Source: Chitinophagaceae bacterium
GTDB taxonomy: Bacteria > Bacteroidota > Bacteroidia > Chitinophagales > Chitinophagaceae
NCBI GenBank assembly: GCA_016786885.1
Contig: JAEUVO010000064.1
Location: 62,001-126,000, forward strand
DNA: 64,000 bases
Direction of reading: 5' to 3'
Position 1 is the first letter of the stretch; every line of letters begins with the position of its first letter. Below the pieces are notes generated by a model. It had not been told where the DNA came from. It saw only the letters and a program-made list of their open reading frames with translations, and ran no database searches. A program made the translations under genes and the position numbers. This document shows positions 27,600 through 36,467 of this stretch, piece after piece.

Positions 27600-28526
27600 A
27601 TGTTACGATTTAGTTCGGTTTTTCTTCTGAGTTTGATGGCCATTGTTGGTTGTGCACAGAAAAACAATGATAAAAAGGATAACCAGGAAGTAGTTAATTC
27701 CTTGCTTTGGAAAATAGAAGGCAATGGCCTGGAGAAACCTTCCTACTTGTTTGGCACTATCCATATGATCTGTAAGGAGGATGCAGTGTTGAGTGAGAAT
27801 ATGAAAAAGGTAATTACTGATTGTGATGAGGTGTATTTTGAGATCGACATGGATAACCTTTTTGAAATGCTGGGTGCTATGAGCAAGATGAAAATGCTGG
27901 GGGATACCACGCTAAAGGATTTATTAAGTGACTCTGATTATTTAAAAGTTAAAAACTTTTTTAAAGATAAAAACAGCCTGTTGCCATTTTCAGTTCTTGA
28001 AACATATAAGCCCATACTGGCTTCCTCCACACTTACCCAAAGTGAAATGCCCTGCGACGGAGCTACAGCTATGGAACAAGTCATTATGTCTGCCGCTAAA
28101 GAGAGCAAAAAAAAGATAAAAGGATTAGAGACTATGGCACAACAGGCAGGATTTCTGGATAGCATACCTTACAAATACCAGGCAGAAGAGCTGGTAAAAT
28201 ATATCGACAGCTCAACACTAAGCAGTGGTGATAACAAAATGATGAATGCCATGTTTGAAGCCTATCGACAACAGGATCTGAAAAAATTGGAAGAACTGAT
28301 GGTAGATAGCGATGCCGGTCTTAGCAGCTTTACTAATATTTTACTTTATAATCGCAATGCTAATTGGGTGGAGAAACTAAAAACACTTATGACAGAAAAA
28401 TCATTACTGGTAGCAGTAGGTGCGGGACATCTTCCTGGAGAAAAGGGGGTGATCAACCTGCTAAAAAAAGAGGGTTATACGGTAACTCCTGTTAAGAATA
28501 AGCTAAAGAAAGTAAAAGAGATATAA
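27600..28526 (+). CDS. TraB/GumN-family lipoprotein
   Basis: The 308-residue product has a lipobox (LLSLMAIVGC, Cys18). The family signature is clear: SYLFGTIHMI near the N-terminus, YFEIDMDN, and the C-terminal GAGHLPGEKGVINLLKKEGY. TraB/GumN proteins carry a GTxH...GxxH pair proposed to make a metal-dependent protease-like (Tiki) site. It is probably anchored in the periplasm or outer membrane. Its substrate is unknown. It is likely monocistronic, with an AT-rich 126-bp gap upstream. Confidence 0.88.
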   Translation: MLRFSSVFLLSLMAIVGCAQKNNDKKDNQEVVNSLLWKIEGNGLEKPSYLFGTIHMICKEDAVLSENMKKVITDCDEVYFEIDMDNLFEMLGAMSKMKMLGDTTLKDLLSDSDYLKVKNFFKDKNSLLPFSVLETYKPILASSTLTQSEMPCDGATAMEQVIMSAAKESKKKIKGLETMAQQAGFLDSIPYKYQAEELVKYIDSSTLSSGDNKMMNAMFEAYRQQDLKKLEELMVDSDAGLSSFTNILLYNRNANWVEKLKTLMTEKSLLVAVGAGHLPGEKGVINLLKKEGYTVTPVKNKLKKVKEI

Positions 28527-28576
28527 ATAGCTGAAGTATAATATCCGCATACTGCATTAAATTATGTAGGCCATTC

Positions 28577-28609
28577 GTTACTTTTATTAAATTCAATTTT
28601 AAAAGTAAC
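28577..28609 (+). promoter_or_regulatory. Inverted repeat just before the start codon at 28614
   Basis: The 10-bp arms GTTACTTTTA (28577-28586) and TAAAAGTAAC (28600-28609) are perfect, with a 13-nt AT-rich spacer. The right arm ends 4 nt before the ATG, so it may be an operator or a hairpin covering the ribosome entry site. Confidence 0.5.
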
Positions 28610-28613
28610 AGTT

Positions 28614-29252
28614 ATGAAAAAATATTTTTCTTTTTTGGTTGTAGCAGTATATACCTGTTTAAGTAGTTCAGCACAAAAAAAAGACGAGATCAATTATTCT
28701 GACCCGTTTCAAATAGACAGTTCAGAGTATTTTTTAATCCCGCGGCTTATCGATAGCGAGAATCATGAAGCTTTTGGAAAAGGCAAAGGATTTTTACCCT
28801 GGGGTAATTACAGAGATATTTATTTCTATAATACGAAAACAAATGAAACCCGGAAATTATTCGGGCAAACCCTGGCACTGATAAATGGCTTTGGCCCGAG
28901 AAGATATTATTATGAAGAAAAACCAACGGAAACACCAATAAATATCCTCACTAATCACATTGTATACCTTGTTCGCACAGACAACTTCAATGGTGACAAT
29001 GGGCTTGATTCTGAAGATCCTGTTTATTTGTACATATCTTCAAAAACAGGAGAGGAGGTAACCCAGATTACCCCAAAAGGACTCCATGTGCTTTCCTGGA
29101 CAACGGCAAAGGATAAAAAGATCATTCTTGTAAAGCTGCAACTGGATAAAAACGGCAATAAAAAATTCGGCAATGGCGACGACGAAGTGTACTACAGGAT
29201 CGATCTCAATGACGATATTTCAAAAATTAAATGCTACCCGATTACTTTGTAA
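28614..29252 (+). CDS. Secreted protein of unknown function
   Basis: The 212-residue product has a signal peptide (KKYFSFLVVAVYTCLSSSA). It is rich in aromatic residues and Asp/Asn turns (NFNGDNGLDSEDPVYLYISS; DKNGNKKFGNGDDEVYYRID) that resemble calcium-binding or beta-propeller blade loops. No family is recognised. It precedes the DUF2141 gene on the same strand with a 41-bp gap and may share its transcript. The inverted repeat before its start is the only visible control site. Confidence 0.7.
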   Translation: MKKYFSFLVVAVYTCLSSSAQKKDEINYSDPFQIDSSEYFLIPRLIDSENHEAFGKGKGFLPWGNYRDIYFYNTKTNETRKLFGQTLALINGFGPRRYYYEEKPTETPINILTNHIVYLVRTDNFNGDNGLDSEDPVYLYISSKTGEEVTQITPKGLHVLSWTTAKDKKIILVKLQLDKNGNKKFGNGDDEVYYRIDLNDDISKIKCYPITL

Positions 29253-29293
29253 AGAAACACTCAACATTTGTTGTTTTTGACTGTTATCGGATC

Positions 29294-29674
29294 ATGCTAA
29301 GGAAAATAATAATTTCAATAGTCTTACAGATATTCTTATTTGCCCTTACCTCTTCCAAGCCTGTGGCTGAAGAAGGGATAAAAGTTATCATTACAAACCT
29401 TCGAAACGACAAAGGGCATGTATTGGTAAGCTTGTTCAAAGATGGGGCCGGATATCCTGATGATGCATCAAAGGCCTTTCGAAAAATAAAACTCAATATC
29501 ATAAACAAAAATGCCTCAGTCATTTTTAAAGGCCTTGCGTCAGGAAATTATGCCATTGCTATCCTTCATGATGAAAATGATGATCAGAAAATGAATAAAA
29601 ATGGCCTGGGCCTTCCAAAGGAGGGATATGGGTTTTCGAATAATGTAATGGGCGCATTTGGCCCGCCTTCCTAG
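29294..29674 (+). CDS. DUF2141 secreted protein, apparently truncated by in-frame TAG
   Basis: From the ATG at 29294 the product has 126 residues with a signal peptide (LRKIIISIVLQIFLFALTSS). The DUF2141 domain shows GHVLVSLFKDGAGYPDDA, YAIAILHDENDDQKM and GLPKEGYGFSNNVMGAFGPP. Family members normally continue FGPPSF..ASF and one more strand. Here a TAG follows GPPS, and the same frame then reads SKASFKHT...IRARY to a TAA at 29738-29740, which fits the missing tail. So this is probably a nonsense allele, a readthrough site or a sequencing error. The shortened protein lacks the last strand and may be non-functional. Confidence 0.72.
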   Translation: MLRKIIISIVLQIFLFALTSSKPVAEEGIKVIITNLRNDKGHVLVSLFKDGAGYPDDASKAFRKIKLNIINKNASVIFKGLASGNYAIAILHDENDDQKMNKNGLGLPKEGYGFSNNVMGAFGPPS

Positions 29675-29738
29675 TCAAAGGCCAGTTTTAAACACACTGT
29701 CAATACACTTACGCAAAAAGATATCCGGGCCAGGTATT

Positions 29739-29766
29739 AAAAAGCCGTTCCGAAAAACGAAACGGC
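29739..29766 (-). terminator. Terminator of ndk
   Basis: The stem GCCGTT/AACGGC, extended by CG/CG around an AAAAA loop, is followed on the minus strand by TTTTTAAT. It lies 25 bp beyond the ndk stop and also ends near the DUF2141 frame. Confidence 0.82.
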
Positions 29767-29790
29767 ATGAACACCAAAATTAATTTCTTG

Positions 29791-30207
29791 TCAGAATTGC
29801 TCCAGTCCGCTGAAGAAAAAAGCACCTTCGATCTTTGCATTTTCATCACTATCGCTTCCATGTACAGCATTTTCTCCTACTGAAGTGGCGTATAATTTAC
29901 GGATAGTTCCTTCTGCTGCTTGTGCAGGATTAGTAGCGCCGATCAGTTCACGGAAAGCAGCTACTGCGTTTTCTTTTTCAAGTATTGCAGTAATAATAAC
30001 ACCGCTGCTCATGAAATCTACCAGTTCCCCATAAAACGGTCTTTCTTTATGTACCGCATAGAATTCTCCTGCTTTTTCTACGCTTAGTTTAGTTTGTTTC
30101 AGGGCTACGATACGGAATCCTTCTTTGATAAAACGATCAATGATCGCACCGGCATGACCATTACGCATAGCATCCGGCTTAATCATGGTAAATGTTCTGT
30201 TGCTCAT
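29791..30207 (-). CDS. ndk: Nucleoside diphosphate kinase
   Basis: Transfers the gamma-phosphate from ATP to NDPs through a phosphohistidine. The 138-residue product is full length, with [20 protein letters not shown] at the N-terminus, the catalytic His116 in [12 protein letters not shown], and YATSVGENA. It has the Bacteroidota-type sequence rather than that of enterobacteria. It is monocistronic with its own promoter and terminator, divergent from nrnA. Confidence 0.97.
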   Translation of the reverse strand: MSNRTFTMIKPDAMRNGHAGAIIDRFIKEGFRIVALKQTKLSVEKAGEFYAVHKERPFYGELVDFMSSGVIITAILEKENAVAAFRELIGATNPAQAAEGTIRKLYATSVGENAVHGSDSDENAKIEGAFFFSGLEQF

Positions 30208-30233
30208 AGTTGCGTTATTTGTTTTTAGCGCCG

Positions 30234-30241
30234 CAAAGGTA
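30234..30241 (-). promoter_or_regulatory. ndk promoter -7 element
   Basis: TACCTTTG reads on the minus strand 26 nt upstream of the ndk ATG, giving an expected leader of about 23 nt. The opposite strand carries TATCTTCG at 30345-30352 for nrnA. Confidence 0.65.
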
Positions 30242-30362
30242 AGTCAAGTTTGTGGTTAATAATTCCCAGTTTACAGTTATTTTAAACCCAAAAAATTCCC
30301 TGAACCAGAAATAACAAACTCTAAACTGCTAACTCCAAACTCTTTATCTTCGCAGCCGTTTT

Positions 30363-31370
30363 ATGAAACCCGTACAGGATATATTTCCCTTTTTAAATCA
30401 GCCCAAAAGGGTGGTGATAACCACACACCAGAAACCAGATGCAGATGCGATGGGGTCGTCCCTTGCATTGGGACACTTTCTTCGCCAGTTTGGGCATACT
30501 GTTAGTATCATTTCTCCCACTAATTGGGCGGGATGGGTAAACTGGATGCCCGGTGCCAAGGATGTATTGGATTATGAAAAGGATAAACAAAAAGCCGATG
30601 GCCTTCTGAATGAAGCCGAATGGCTCTTCTGTCTTGATTTCAACATTTTCCATCGTACAAAAACAATGACGGAAAAGCTAAAAGAGATAACCTGTACTAA
30701 AATTCTTATTGACCATCATCAAGAACCTGATGTTGAATCTTTTACCTATGGTACAAGTGATACATCAAAAAGCTCCACCTGTGAAATGGTTTATGATTTT
30801 ATAGTTGATTCAGGACATAGTGATAAGATAAATGAGGAGATTGGAGAATGTATCTATGCCGGAGTAGTTGGAGATACCGGCTCATTCCGTTTTTCATCAG
30901 CACATGCAGGTGTTCACTCACTGGTAGCTGACCTGAAATCAAGAGGATTAGATCATGGCAAGATCCATGAGGGATTATTTGACAATTTTCTGGAGAACAG
31001 GTTGCGTTTTGTTGGTCATATACTGTTGCACCGTATGGAAATTTTTTATGAGTACAATACTGCACTGATTGCCATTCCCAAAAGTGACCTGTTGAAATAT
31101 CACATAAAAACAGGAGATACAGAAGGGCTTGTAAATTTTCCACAAACCATCCAGGGGATAAAACTGGTGGCACTGGTGATTGACCGTGATGAGGAAAGAA
31201 AATGGAGTTTCCGGAGCAAAGGTGCGTTTGACTGTAATACCTTTGCCCGCAAATATTTTGAAGGAGGTGGCCATTACAACGCAGCAGGGGGGCGCAGTAA
31301 TGATACACTGGAGCAGACAGTTGAAAAATTCAAACAGGCCATGAAAGAAAACGAAAGTCTTTTACAATAA
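30363..31370 (+). CDS. nrnA: DHH/DHHA1 phosphoesterase, NrnA-like (nanoRNase / pAp phosphatase)
   Basis: The 335-residue product has the DHH domain with HQKPDADAMGSSLAL (22-36) and ILIDHHQEPD (114-123), and the DHHA1 domain ending GGGHYNAAGGRS (300-311). This is the NrnA arrangement: it degrades very short RNAs and dephosphorylates 3'-phosphoadenosine 5'-phosphate in organisms lacking Orn. It is followed after 11 bp by the FKBP lipoprotein, so the two are probably co-transcribed from a TATCTTCG promoter 10 nt before the ATG. Confidence 0.9.
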   Translation: MKPVQDIFPFLNQPKRVVITTHQKPDADAMGSSLALGHFLRQFGHTVSIISPTNWAGWVNWMPGAKDVLDYEKDKQKADGLLNEAEWLFCLDFNIFHRTKTMTEKLKEITCTKILIDHHQEPDVESFTYGTSDTSKSSTCEMVYDFIVDSGHSDKINEEIGECIYAGVVGDTGSFRFSSAHAGVHSLVADLKSRGLDHGKIHEGLFDNFLENRLRFVGHILLHRMEIFYEYNTALIAIPKSDLLKYHIKTGDTEGLVNFPQTIQGIKLVALVIDRDEERKWSFRSKGAFDCNTFARKYFEGGGHYNAAGGRSNDTLEQTVEKFKQAMKENESLLQ

Positions 31371-31381
31371 ATAAAACAAGT

Positions 31382-32326
31382 ATGAACACTATTAAAAATT
31401 TATTACTCATTGTTACTGTTGGTGCACTGGTGGCAAGCTGCTCAAAAGCATCATACCGTAAAACGCCGGGGGGTATGCCTTATCAGCATTTCAAGAGCGG
31501 GGATACCCAGCAGGTAAAAGTTGGGAATTTTATCAAGCTCAGTTTTGCTCAAAAGATAAACGACAGTGTTTATTTTAGTACAGAAGGAAAAATGCCGATC
31601 TATATTCCTGTGTTGGCACAAACAACTCCCTATGACATATCTGAAGTTTGGACAAAAATGCACCTGGGTGACAGTGTAGCCACCACCCAGATGATGGACA
31701 CATTTCTTAAGAGAATGCCTCCGGGTAACATTCCTCCTCAATTCAAAAAAGGAGACAGGATACTTACTTATGCAAAAGTGCTGGGAATCTTTACAAGCGA
31801 CAGTGCACAGGTAGCTGATAAAATAAAGGAAGAAAAGATTTTTGAAGCTGCTGAAGTTGCTTCTATTCAAAAGTATCTCAATGATAAAAAAATTACCACC
31901 CAACGAACAAAGTCAGGTGCATTTATAGAGATCATCAATCCCGGGAATGGTAACCTGGCCGATTCAGGAAAATACGTTTCTGTAAATTATACCGGAACCA
32001 CTTTTGACGGGAAAAAGTTTGACAGTAACACAGATCCTGCATTCAATCATGTGCAGCCTTATTCATTTACCGTTGGTATTGGTGAGATGATTAAAGGCTT
32101 TGATGAAGCTGTTAGTTTACTTAGGCAAGGCGGAAGTGCAAAAGTGTACATTCCATCTATGCTTGCCTATGGAGAAAGGCCTCCGCAGGGTTCGCCGATC
32201 AGGCCTTATGAGAAACTGATCTTCGAGGTAGCTATTGTTGATTTAAAAGATAAGGCACCTGCCCAGCCGCCTATGCATCCACAGCCTCAGCCACAAAAAG
32301 TTGACGCTCCTCAACCAAATAAATAA
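31382..32326 (+). CDS. FKBP-type peptidyl-prolyl isomerase lipoprotein with two FKBP-like domains
   Basis: The 314-residue product has a lipobox (VTVGALVASC, Cys20). Residues about 35-150 look like a degenerate FKBP domain (FIKLSFAQKINDSVYFSTEG), and residues about 175-288 form a canonical one (YVSVNYTGTTFDGKKFDSNT, GEMIKGFDEAVSLLRQGG, IPSMLAYGERP). The tail is rich in Pro and Gln. It is a periplasmic or outer-membrane folding catalyst; related lipoproteins (GldI-type) serve gliding motility, but no gliding gene is near. A strong terminator follows. Confidence 0.9.
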   Translation: MNTIKNLLLIVTVGALVASCSKASYRKTPGGMPYQHFKSGDTQQVKVGNFIKLSFAQKINDSVYFSTEGKMPIYIPVLAQTTPYDISEVWTKMHLGDSVATTQMMDTFLKRMPPGNIPPQFKKGDRILTYAKVLGIFTSDSAQVADKIKEEKIFEAAEVASIQKYLNDKKITTQRTKSGAFIEIINPGNGNLADSGKYVSVNYTGTTFDGKKFDSNTDPAFNHVQPYSFTVGIGEMIKGFDEAVSLLRQGGSAKVYIPSMLAYGERPPQGSPIRPYEKLIFEVAIVDLKDKAPAQPPMHPQPQPQKVDAPQPNK

Positions 32327-32355
32327 TTATCGTATTCAATAATTCTGCAACTTTG

Positions 32356-32386
32356 TACCCGTCTTCGTAAGACGGGTATTTTTTTT
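32356..32386 (+). terminator. Strong terminator after the FKBP lipoprotein
   Basis: A perfect 10-bp stem TACCCGTCTT/AAGACGGGTA with a CGT loop is followed by eight T residues. Confidence 0.95.
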
Positions 32387-32566
32387 GAGAGGCCCCGTTT
32401 TTAGTCCAGGATCTATTTCAAACCCCGTCCGCACCCCCTGAAATTACTAACCTACAACATAAATATCACCGTACTTTTTGCTTATACCTATAGTTAATAT
32501 CCTATGAACCAAACTAAAGGTAGAATGTGATGTAAGGTTTTGATTACAATGTTTTATGGAAACGAG

Positions 32567-32595
32567 CCCTTTCACCTCTGTGCAAGGGTTTTTTT
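32567..32595 (+). terminator. Orphan plus-strand terminator-like hairpin upstream of the folP stop
   Basis: CCCTT/AAGGG with a 12-nt loop is followed by seven T residues on the plus strand, although the nearest plus-strand gene already ended at the terminator 180 bp earlier. It may end a small RNA made in the 32387-32566 gap; otherwise that gap shows nothing. Confidence 0.35.
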
Positions 32596-32598
32596 ATT

Positions 32599-33429
32599 TT
32601 AGCCTTGTTGTAACGAGGTAACCAGTTTTATGGTCTCTACGGCCTCCTTCACATCATGCACACGAAGTATAGCCGCTCCGTTCAATAACCCAACAGTATT
32701 AATGACAGTAGTACCATTCAATGTATGTTCTGCTGTAGTGCCAAGCGTCTTCCATATAAATGATTTCCTGGAAATACCCAGCAGGAGGGGGGAATGCAAG
32801 ATTTTAAAAACAGAAAGCTGGCGCAATAATTCAAAATTATGTTCAATGGTTTTAGCAAAGCCAAATCCCGGGTCGCAAATGATATCCTTTATACCGGCTT
32901 CTTTCAGTTCATTTTTTTTGTGTATCAAAAAATCAAGTACTTCAGAGGTCACATCTGCATAACTTGCCTGTTGCTGCATGTTCTGGGGAGTTCCTTTCAT
33001 GTGCATTAATACATATGGCACATTCAGACTGGCAACAGTTCCAATCATTTTTTCATCAATGGAACCGGCGCTTATATCATTAACTATACCAGCCCCTGCA
33101 GCTACAGCTTCTGCTGCAACTTTTGCGTAATAGGTGTCAACAGAGATAAATGCTTCCGGAAAATTTTTATGTATTGCTTCTATAGGGGCCAAGACTCTTT
33201 TTAATTCTGCATCTGCCTCCAACTTTTCGCTTCCGGGTCTTGTACTTTGTCCACCAATATCAAGAATAGCAGAGCCATCCTTCAGCATTTGTTCAGCTTG
33301 TCTCAATACTGCATCTATAGTCTGATGCCGGCTCTCCCCATAGAACGAATCAGGTGTAATGTTGATAATTCCCATCACCAGAGGCTTATCCACAACCAAT
33401 AATCTTCCTTTACAATTAAGTGTAAACAT
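32599..33429 (-). CDS. folP: Dihydropteroate synthase
   Basis: Joins p-aminobenzoate to 6-hydroxymethyl-dihydropterin diphosphate in folate synthesis; the target of sulfonamides. The 276-residue product has MGIINITPDSFYGESR (about 19-34), DIGGQSTRPGSE, SVDTYYAKVAAEAVAAGAGI and DPGFGFAKTIEHNFELL. It is divergent from the DUF1599 gene, which is the usual Bacteroidota arrangement for folP. Confidence 0.96.
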   Translation of the reverse strand: MFTLNCKGRLLVVDKPLVMGIINITPDSFYGESRHQTIDAVLRQAEQMLKDGSAILDIGGQSTRPGSEKLEADAELKRVLAPIEAIHKNFPEAFISVDTYYAKVAAEAVAAGAGIVNDISAGSIDEKMIGTVASLNVPYVLMHMKGTPQNMQQQASYADVTSEVLDFLIHKKNELKEAGIKDIICDPGFGFAKTIEHNFELLRQLSVFKILHSPLLLGISRKSFIWKTLGTTAEHTLNGTTVINTVGLLNGAAILRVHDVKEAVETIKLVTSLQQG

Positions 33430-33545
33430 TAGCCTTTGTTCGTTATTTTTGAAGCTAAGTTAGGTGAGTGAAAAATAGTAACTAAAAAAAAGTAATATCC
33501 CTATAAAATCTCAATAATCACCACTCACTTTTCCTTGTTCACCGT

Positions 33546-34076
33546 ATGACAACAACTAACCAGCAATACGACAAAGTCATTGTATCCTGTAAAGATATCT
33601 TTGTAAAGAAGGCAAAAGATTATGGCACAGCCTGGAGAGTTCTAAGAACTATTTCCATTGTTGACCAGATATTCATCAAAGCTCAACGCATCCGCACTAT
33701 ACAGGAAAAAGGAGAGCAGAAAGTTTCTGATGGAATAGCAGCCGAATTTAAAGGCATCATCAATTATGCAGTAATCGGGCTTATCCAGTTGGAACTGCCA
33801 GAGGATGCACCAGAGGAAATGAACATAAATGAAGTGTCTGCCTTTTACGACAAAAAGGTCAATACCGCCAAACAACTCATGCAGGATAAAAATCATGATT
33901 ATGGCGAGGCCTGGCGAAGTATGAGCCAGGAGAGTTTCGTTGACCTGATACTAATGAAACTGCAACGCATCCGGCAAATATTAAATAATGATGGCAAAAC
34001 GATCATCAGCGAAGGTATCGATGCCAACTATCATGATATTATCAATTATGCCGTGTTTGCATTAATATTGATGTAG
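33546..34076 (+). CDS. DUF1599 protein with internal duplication
   Basis: The 176-residue product consists of two homologous halves: KDYGTAWRVLRTISIVDQ...IFIKAQRIRTIQE...GIINYAVIGLIQLEL (about 22-88) and HDYGEAWRSMSQESFVDL...LMKLQRIRQIL...DIINYAVFALIL (about 115-175). The helical DYG-AWR repeats define DUF1599, found next to folP throughout Bacteroidota; the molecular role is unknown. Stop and next start are separated by only 1 bp, so translation is probably coupled with the DoxX-like gene. Confidence 0.9.
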   Translation: MTTTNQQYDKVIVSCKDIFVKKAKDYGTAWRVLRTISIVDQIFIKAQRIRTIQEKGEQKVSDGIAAEFKGIINYAVIGLIQLELPEDAPEEMNINEVSAFYDKKVNTAKQLMQDKNHDYGEAWRSMSQESFVDLILMKLQRIRQILNNDGKTIISEGIDANYHDIINYAVFALILM

Positions 34077-34077
34077 C

Positions 34078-35259
34078 ATGAAAATATCAGTAGCTCTCAT
34101 ACGAATCATTACAGGAGTCCTGTTCATCTTTTCAGGGTTGGTGAAGGCAAATGACCCCCTTGGATTAAGCTATAAAATGCAGGAATTCTTCGAAGTATGG
34201 GAAGTGCATGGCTTTAACTCATGGACATTGCTGATGTCAGTATTGATGAACGCTTTTGAGATCATTGCGGGTTTTGCCTTGCTTCTAGGCTGGCGGATCA
34301 AATTGTTCAGTTGGTTATTATTAGCACTGATCATTTTCTTCACTTTCCTGACCGGGTATACATATATCACCGGCACACCCAAAAATTGTGGTTGCTTCGG
34401 CGATTGTTTGCCCATTACATCAAAGGTTTCGTTTCTGAAAGATGCAGCACTTACAGTACTGATCCTTTTTCTCGTTTGGAAACAAAAACATATCAAGCCA
34501 CTGTTTTCTGAAAAGATAACCACCATTGCTATGCTGGGTATTACAATTATCAGCTTTCTTTTCCAATGGTACACCCTAACTTATTTACCGGTGATAGATT
34601 GTCTGCCATTTAAAAAGGGCAATAGTATTTCAGAAAAAATGAAGATACCTGCCAATGCTGTACCAGACAGCACCGTGATAACTTTTATTTATAAAAAGGG
34701 AGGTAAGGAAATTGAATTTACCGCTGATAAGTTTCCGGCTGATTTTAGTGCCAGTACTTATGAATTTGTAAAAAGGTACGATAAAGTAATCAGGAAGGGT
34801 AAGAATAACGAACCGCCAATAAAGGGCTTTGCCTTATCAGGCGATAGCAATGTAGATTCAATACAATTTGTATTAGCACAGCCATCTGCTATTCTATTAT
34901 TCATAGAAAAATTCTCTGAAGCCGGAACTGGCTGGAAAAATAAATTTTCAGACATATATGCTGCTGCAAAGGCAAAAAATATTCCTTTATATATCATAAC
35001 TGCTGAGCCTGGTAAAGCACCAGCAGCAGTAAACGGAACAGCATTTGCTGATGTGCAGATTTTTAAATGCGATTTCAAAGCTATTGAAACGGCTGCCAGA
35101 AGCAATCCTTGTATTTATTACTTACAGAAGGGCATAGTGATGAATAAATATAGCGGAGAAACGATGCAGCGAATAAAAACAGATATTGAAAAAGCACCAG
35201 CAATGGAAAGCACTCCTGCTGTCCCTTCCGTTCAGGCAACTGATAGCCTGAATCAATAA
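34078..35259 (+). CDS. DoxX/MauE-like membrane protein with thioredoxin-like C-domain (BT_3928 family)
   Basis: The 393-residue product has four membrane helices in residues about 1-165 (IRIITGVLFIFSGLVKANDP, LLMSVLMNAFEIIAGFALLL, LLLALIIFFTFLTGYTYI, AALTVLILFLVW), with a conserved CGCFGDCLPI cysteine loop between helices, as in MauE/DoxX proteins that handle disulfides. The C-terminal half is a soluble thioredoxin-like domain (about 255-370) without a CxxC motif, ending in a Pro/Ser tail. It belongs to the folP-DUF1599-BT_3928 cluster. A role in periplasmic redox is inference. Confidence 0.85.
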   Translation: MKISVALIRIITGVLFIFSGLVKANDPLGLSYKMQEFFEVWEVHGFNSWTLLMSVLMNAFEIIAGFALLLGWRIKLFSWLLLALIIFFTFLTGYTYITGTPKNCGCFGDCLPITSKVSFLKDAALTVLILFLVWKQKHIKPLFSEKITTIAMLGITIISFLFQWYTLTYLPVIDCLPFKKGNSISEKMKIPANAVPDSTVITFIYKKGGKEIEFTADKFPADFSASTYEFVKRYDKVIRKGKNNEPPIKGFALSGDSNVDSIQFVLAQPSAILLFIEKFSEAGTGWKNKFSDIYAAAKAKNIPLYIITAEPGKAPAAVNGTAFADVQIFKCDFKAIETAARSNPCIYYLQKGIVMNKYSGETMQRIKTDIEKAPAMESTPAVPSVQATDSLNQ

Positions 35260-35261
35260 GC

Positions 35262-36326
35262 ATGATAAAGCTAATTATCAAAAAGACAATATATGGCCTG
35301 CTGGTGCTGGTAGGGGTCGTGGTGCTTGTCTTTTTTTTATTCCAGGGCTTTGGCGACCCTTCCAGAATTGTAATGGGCCAAACCGGTGACTCCACCACAC
35401 AGGCTAATATCCGGAAAGAACTATACCTCATCAATGAAAAAGGAGAAAAGATTCCCAGGTTCAAACAGTTTCTTTACTACCTGAATGACGTTTCACCTAT
35501 ATGTTTTCACAATAAAGCTGATATTGAAAAGAAAAAACTCAGGGGACTTTTTGCAGGAGGAAATACAAAATTTGGACTAAAAATTCCCTACCTGCGTAAA
35601 TCATACCAGAGTAAGCGGGAAGTAGGGAGTATTTTGATACAGGCTTTACCGGGCACCCTGATGCTGGCTGTTGCAGCCATGTTTATCGCTATTCTCATAG
35701 GCATTCCATTAGGGGTGGTAGCCGCCGTTAAACAAAATACCTGGCTTGATACTTCAGCCATATTTAGCAGTATTGTAGGTATTTCCGCCCCTTCGTTTTT
35801 CATGGGTATCATTATGGTGTATCTGTTCGGGTTTGTGTTGAGTGATTGGACAGGTTTGCATATTGCAGGCAGTTGGTTTGCTATTGACGATGAAGGACAA
35901 AGACGATTAACCATGCAGAACCTTATTTTACCGGCAGTTACTCTGGGTATTCGTCCCTTAGCCATCATTACACAATTAACCAGAAGTGCTATGCTGGATG
36001 TACTTGACCAGGATTATATCCGTACAGCTTACGCAAAAGGACTGAGCAAAAGGACAGTGATATGGAAACATGGCTTGCGAAATGCATTGAATCCAGTGAT
36101 TACCGCTATCACCGGTTGGTTTGCCGAATTATTAGCCGGGGCCTTTTTTGTAGAATATATCTTCGGCTGGCAGGGGATAGGTAAGGTAACAGTAGATGCG
36201 CTGGAAAAATTAGATTACCCCGTGGTGATGGGCTCTGTACTTATTTCTGCAACTTTCTTCATCATAATTAACATCCTGGCTGATATACTCTATGGAGTGG
36301 TGGATCCACGAGTCAGGATCCAATAA
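35262..36326 (+). CDS. OppB/DppB-type ABC transporter permease
   Basis: The 354-residue product has an N-terminal membrane helix, an unusually long periplasmic segment (about 40-125), then the five-helix permease core with the EAA loop (DYIRTAYAKGLSKRTVIWKH) and the C-terminal DPRVRIQ typical of DppB-type permeases. It starts 2 bp after the DoxX-like stop. No second permease, ATPase or solute-binding protein is nearby, so the rest of the transporter must be encoded elsewhere. Its substrate is probably a peptide, but this is inference. Confidence 0.9.
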   Translation: MIKLIIKKTIYGLLVLVGVVVLVFFLFQGFGDPSRIVMGQTGDSTTQANIRKELYLINEKGEKIPRFKQFLYYLNDVSPICFHNKADIEKKKLRGLFAGGNTKFGLKIPYLRKSYQSKREVGSILIQALPGTLMLAVAAMFIAILIGIPLGVVAAVKQNTWLDTSAIFSSIVGISAPSFFMGIIMVYLFGFVLSDWTGLHIAGSWFAIDDEGQRRLTMQNLILPAVTLGIRPLAIITQLTRSAMLDVLDQDYIRTAYAKGLSKRTVIWKHGLRNALNPVITAITGWFAELLAGAFFVEYIFGWQGIGKVTVDALEKLDYPVVMGSVLISATFFIIINILADILYGVVDPRVRIQ

Positions 36327-36467
36327 ATTTCACAAAATCTTAATAGCAGATTCATCACTGAATTTTTTCTGCACACCGGTTTATAACTGGCTTTTCAGGC
36401 CCTTTTATTCTGTAACTTTAATAAGCTTCAGTTTAAATCCAAACAGGTTTGCTAACGATTAAACCAA

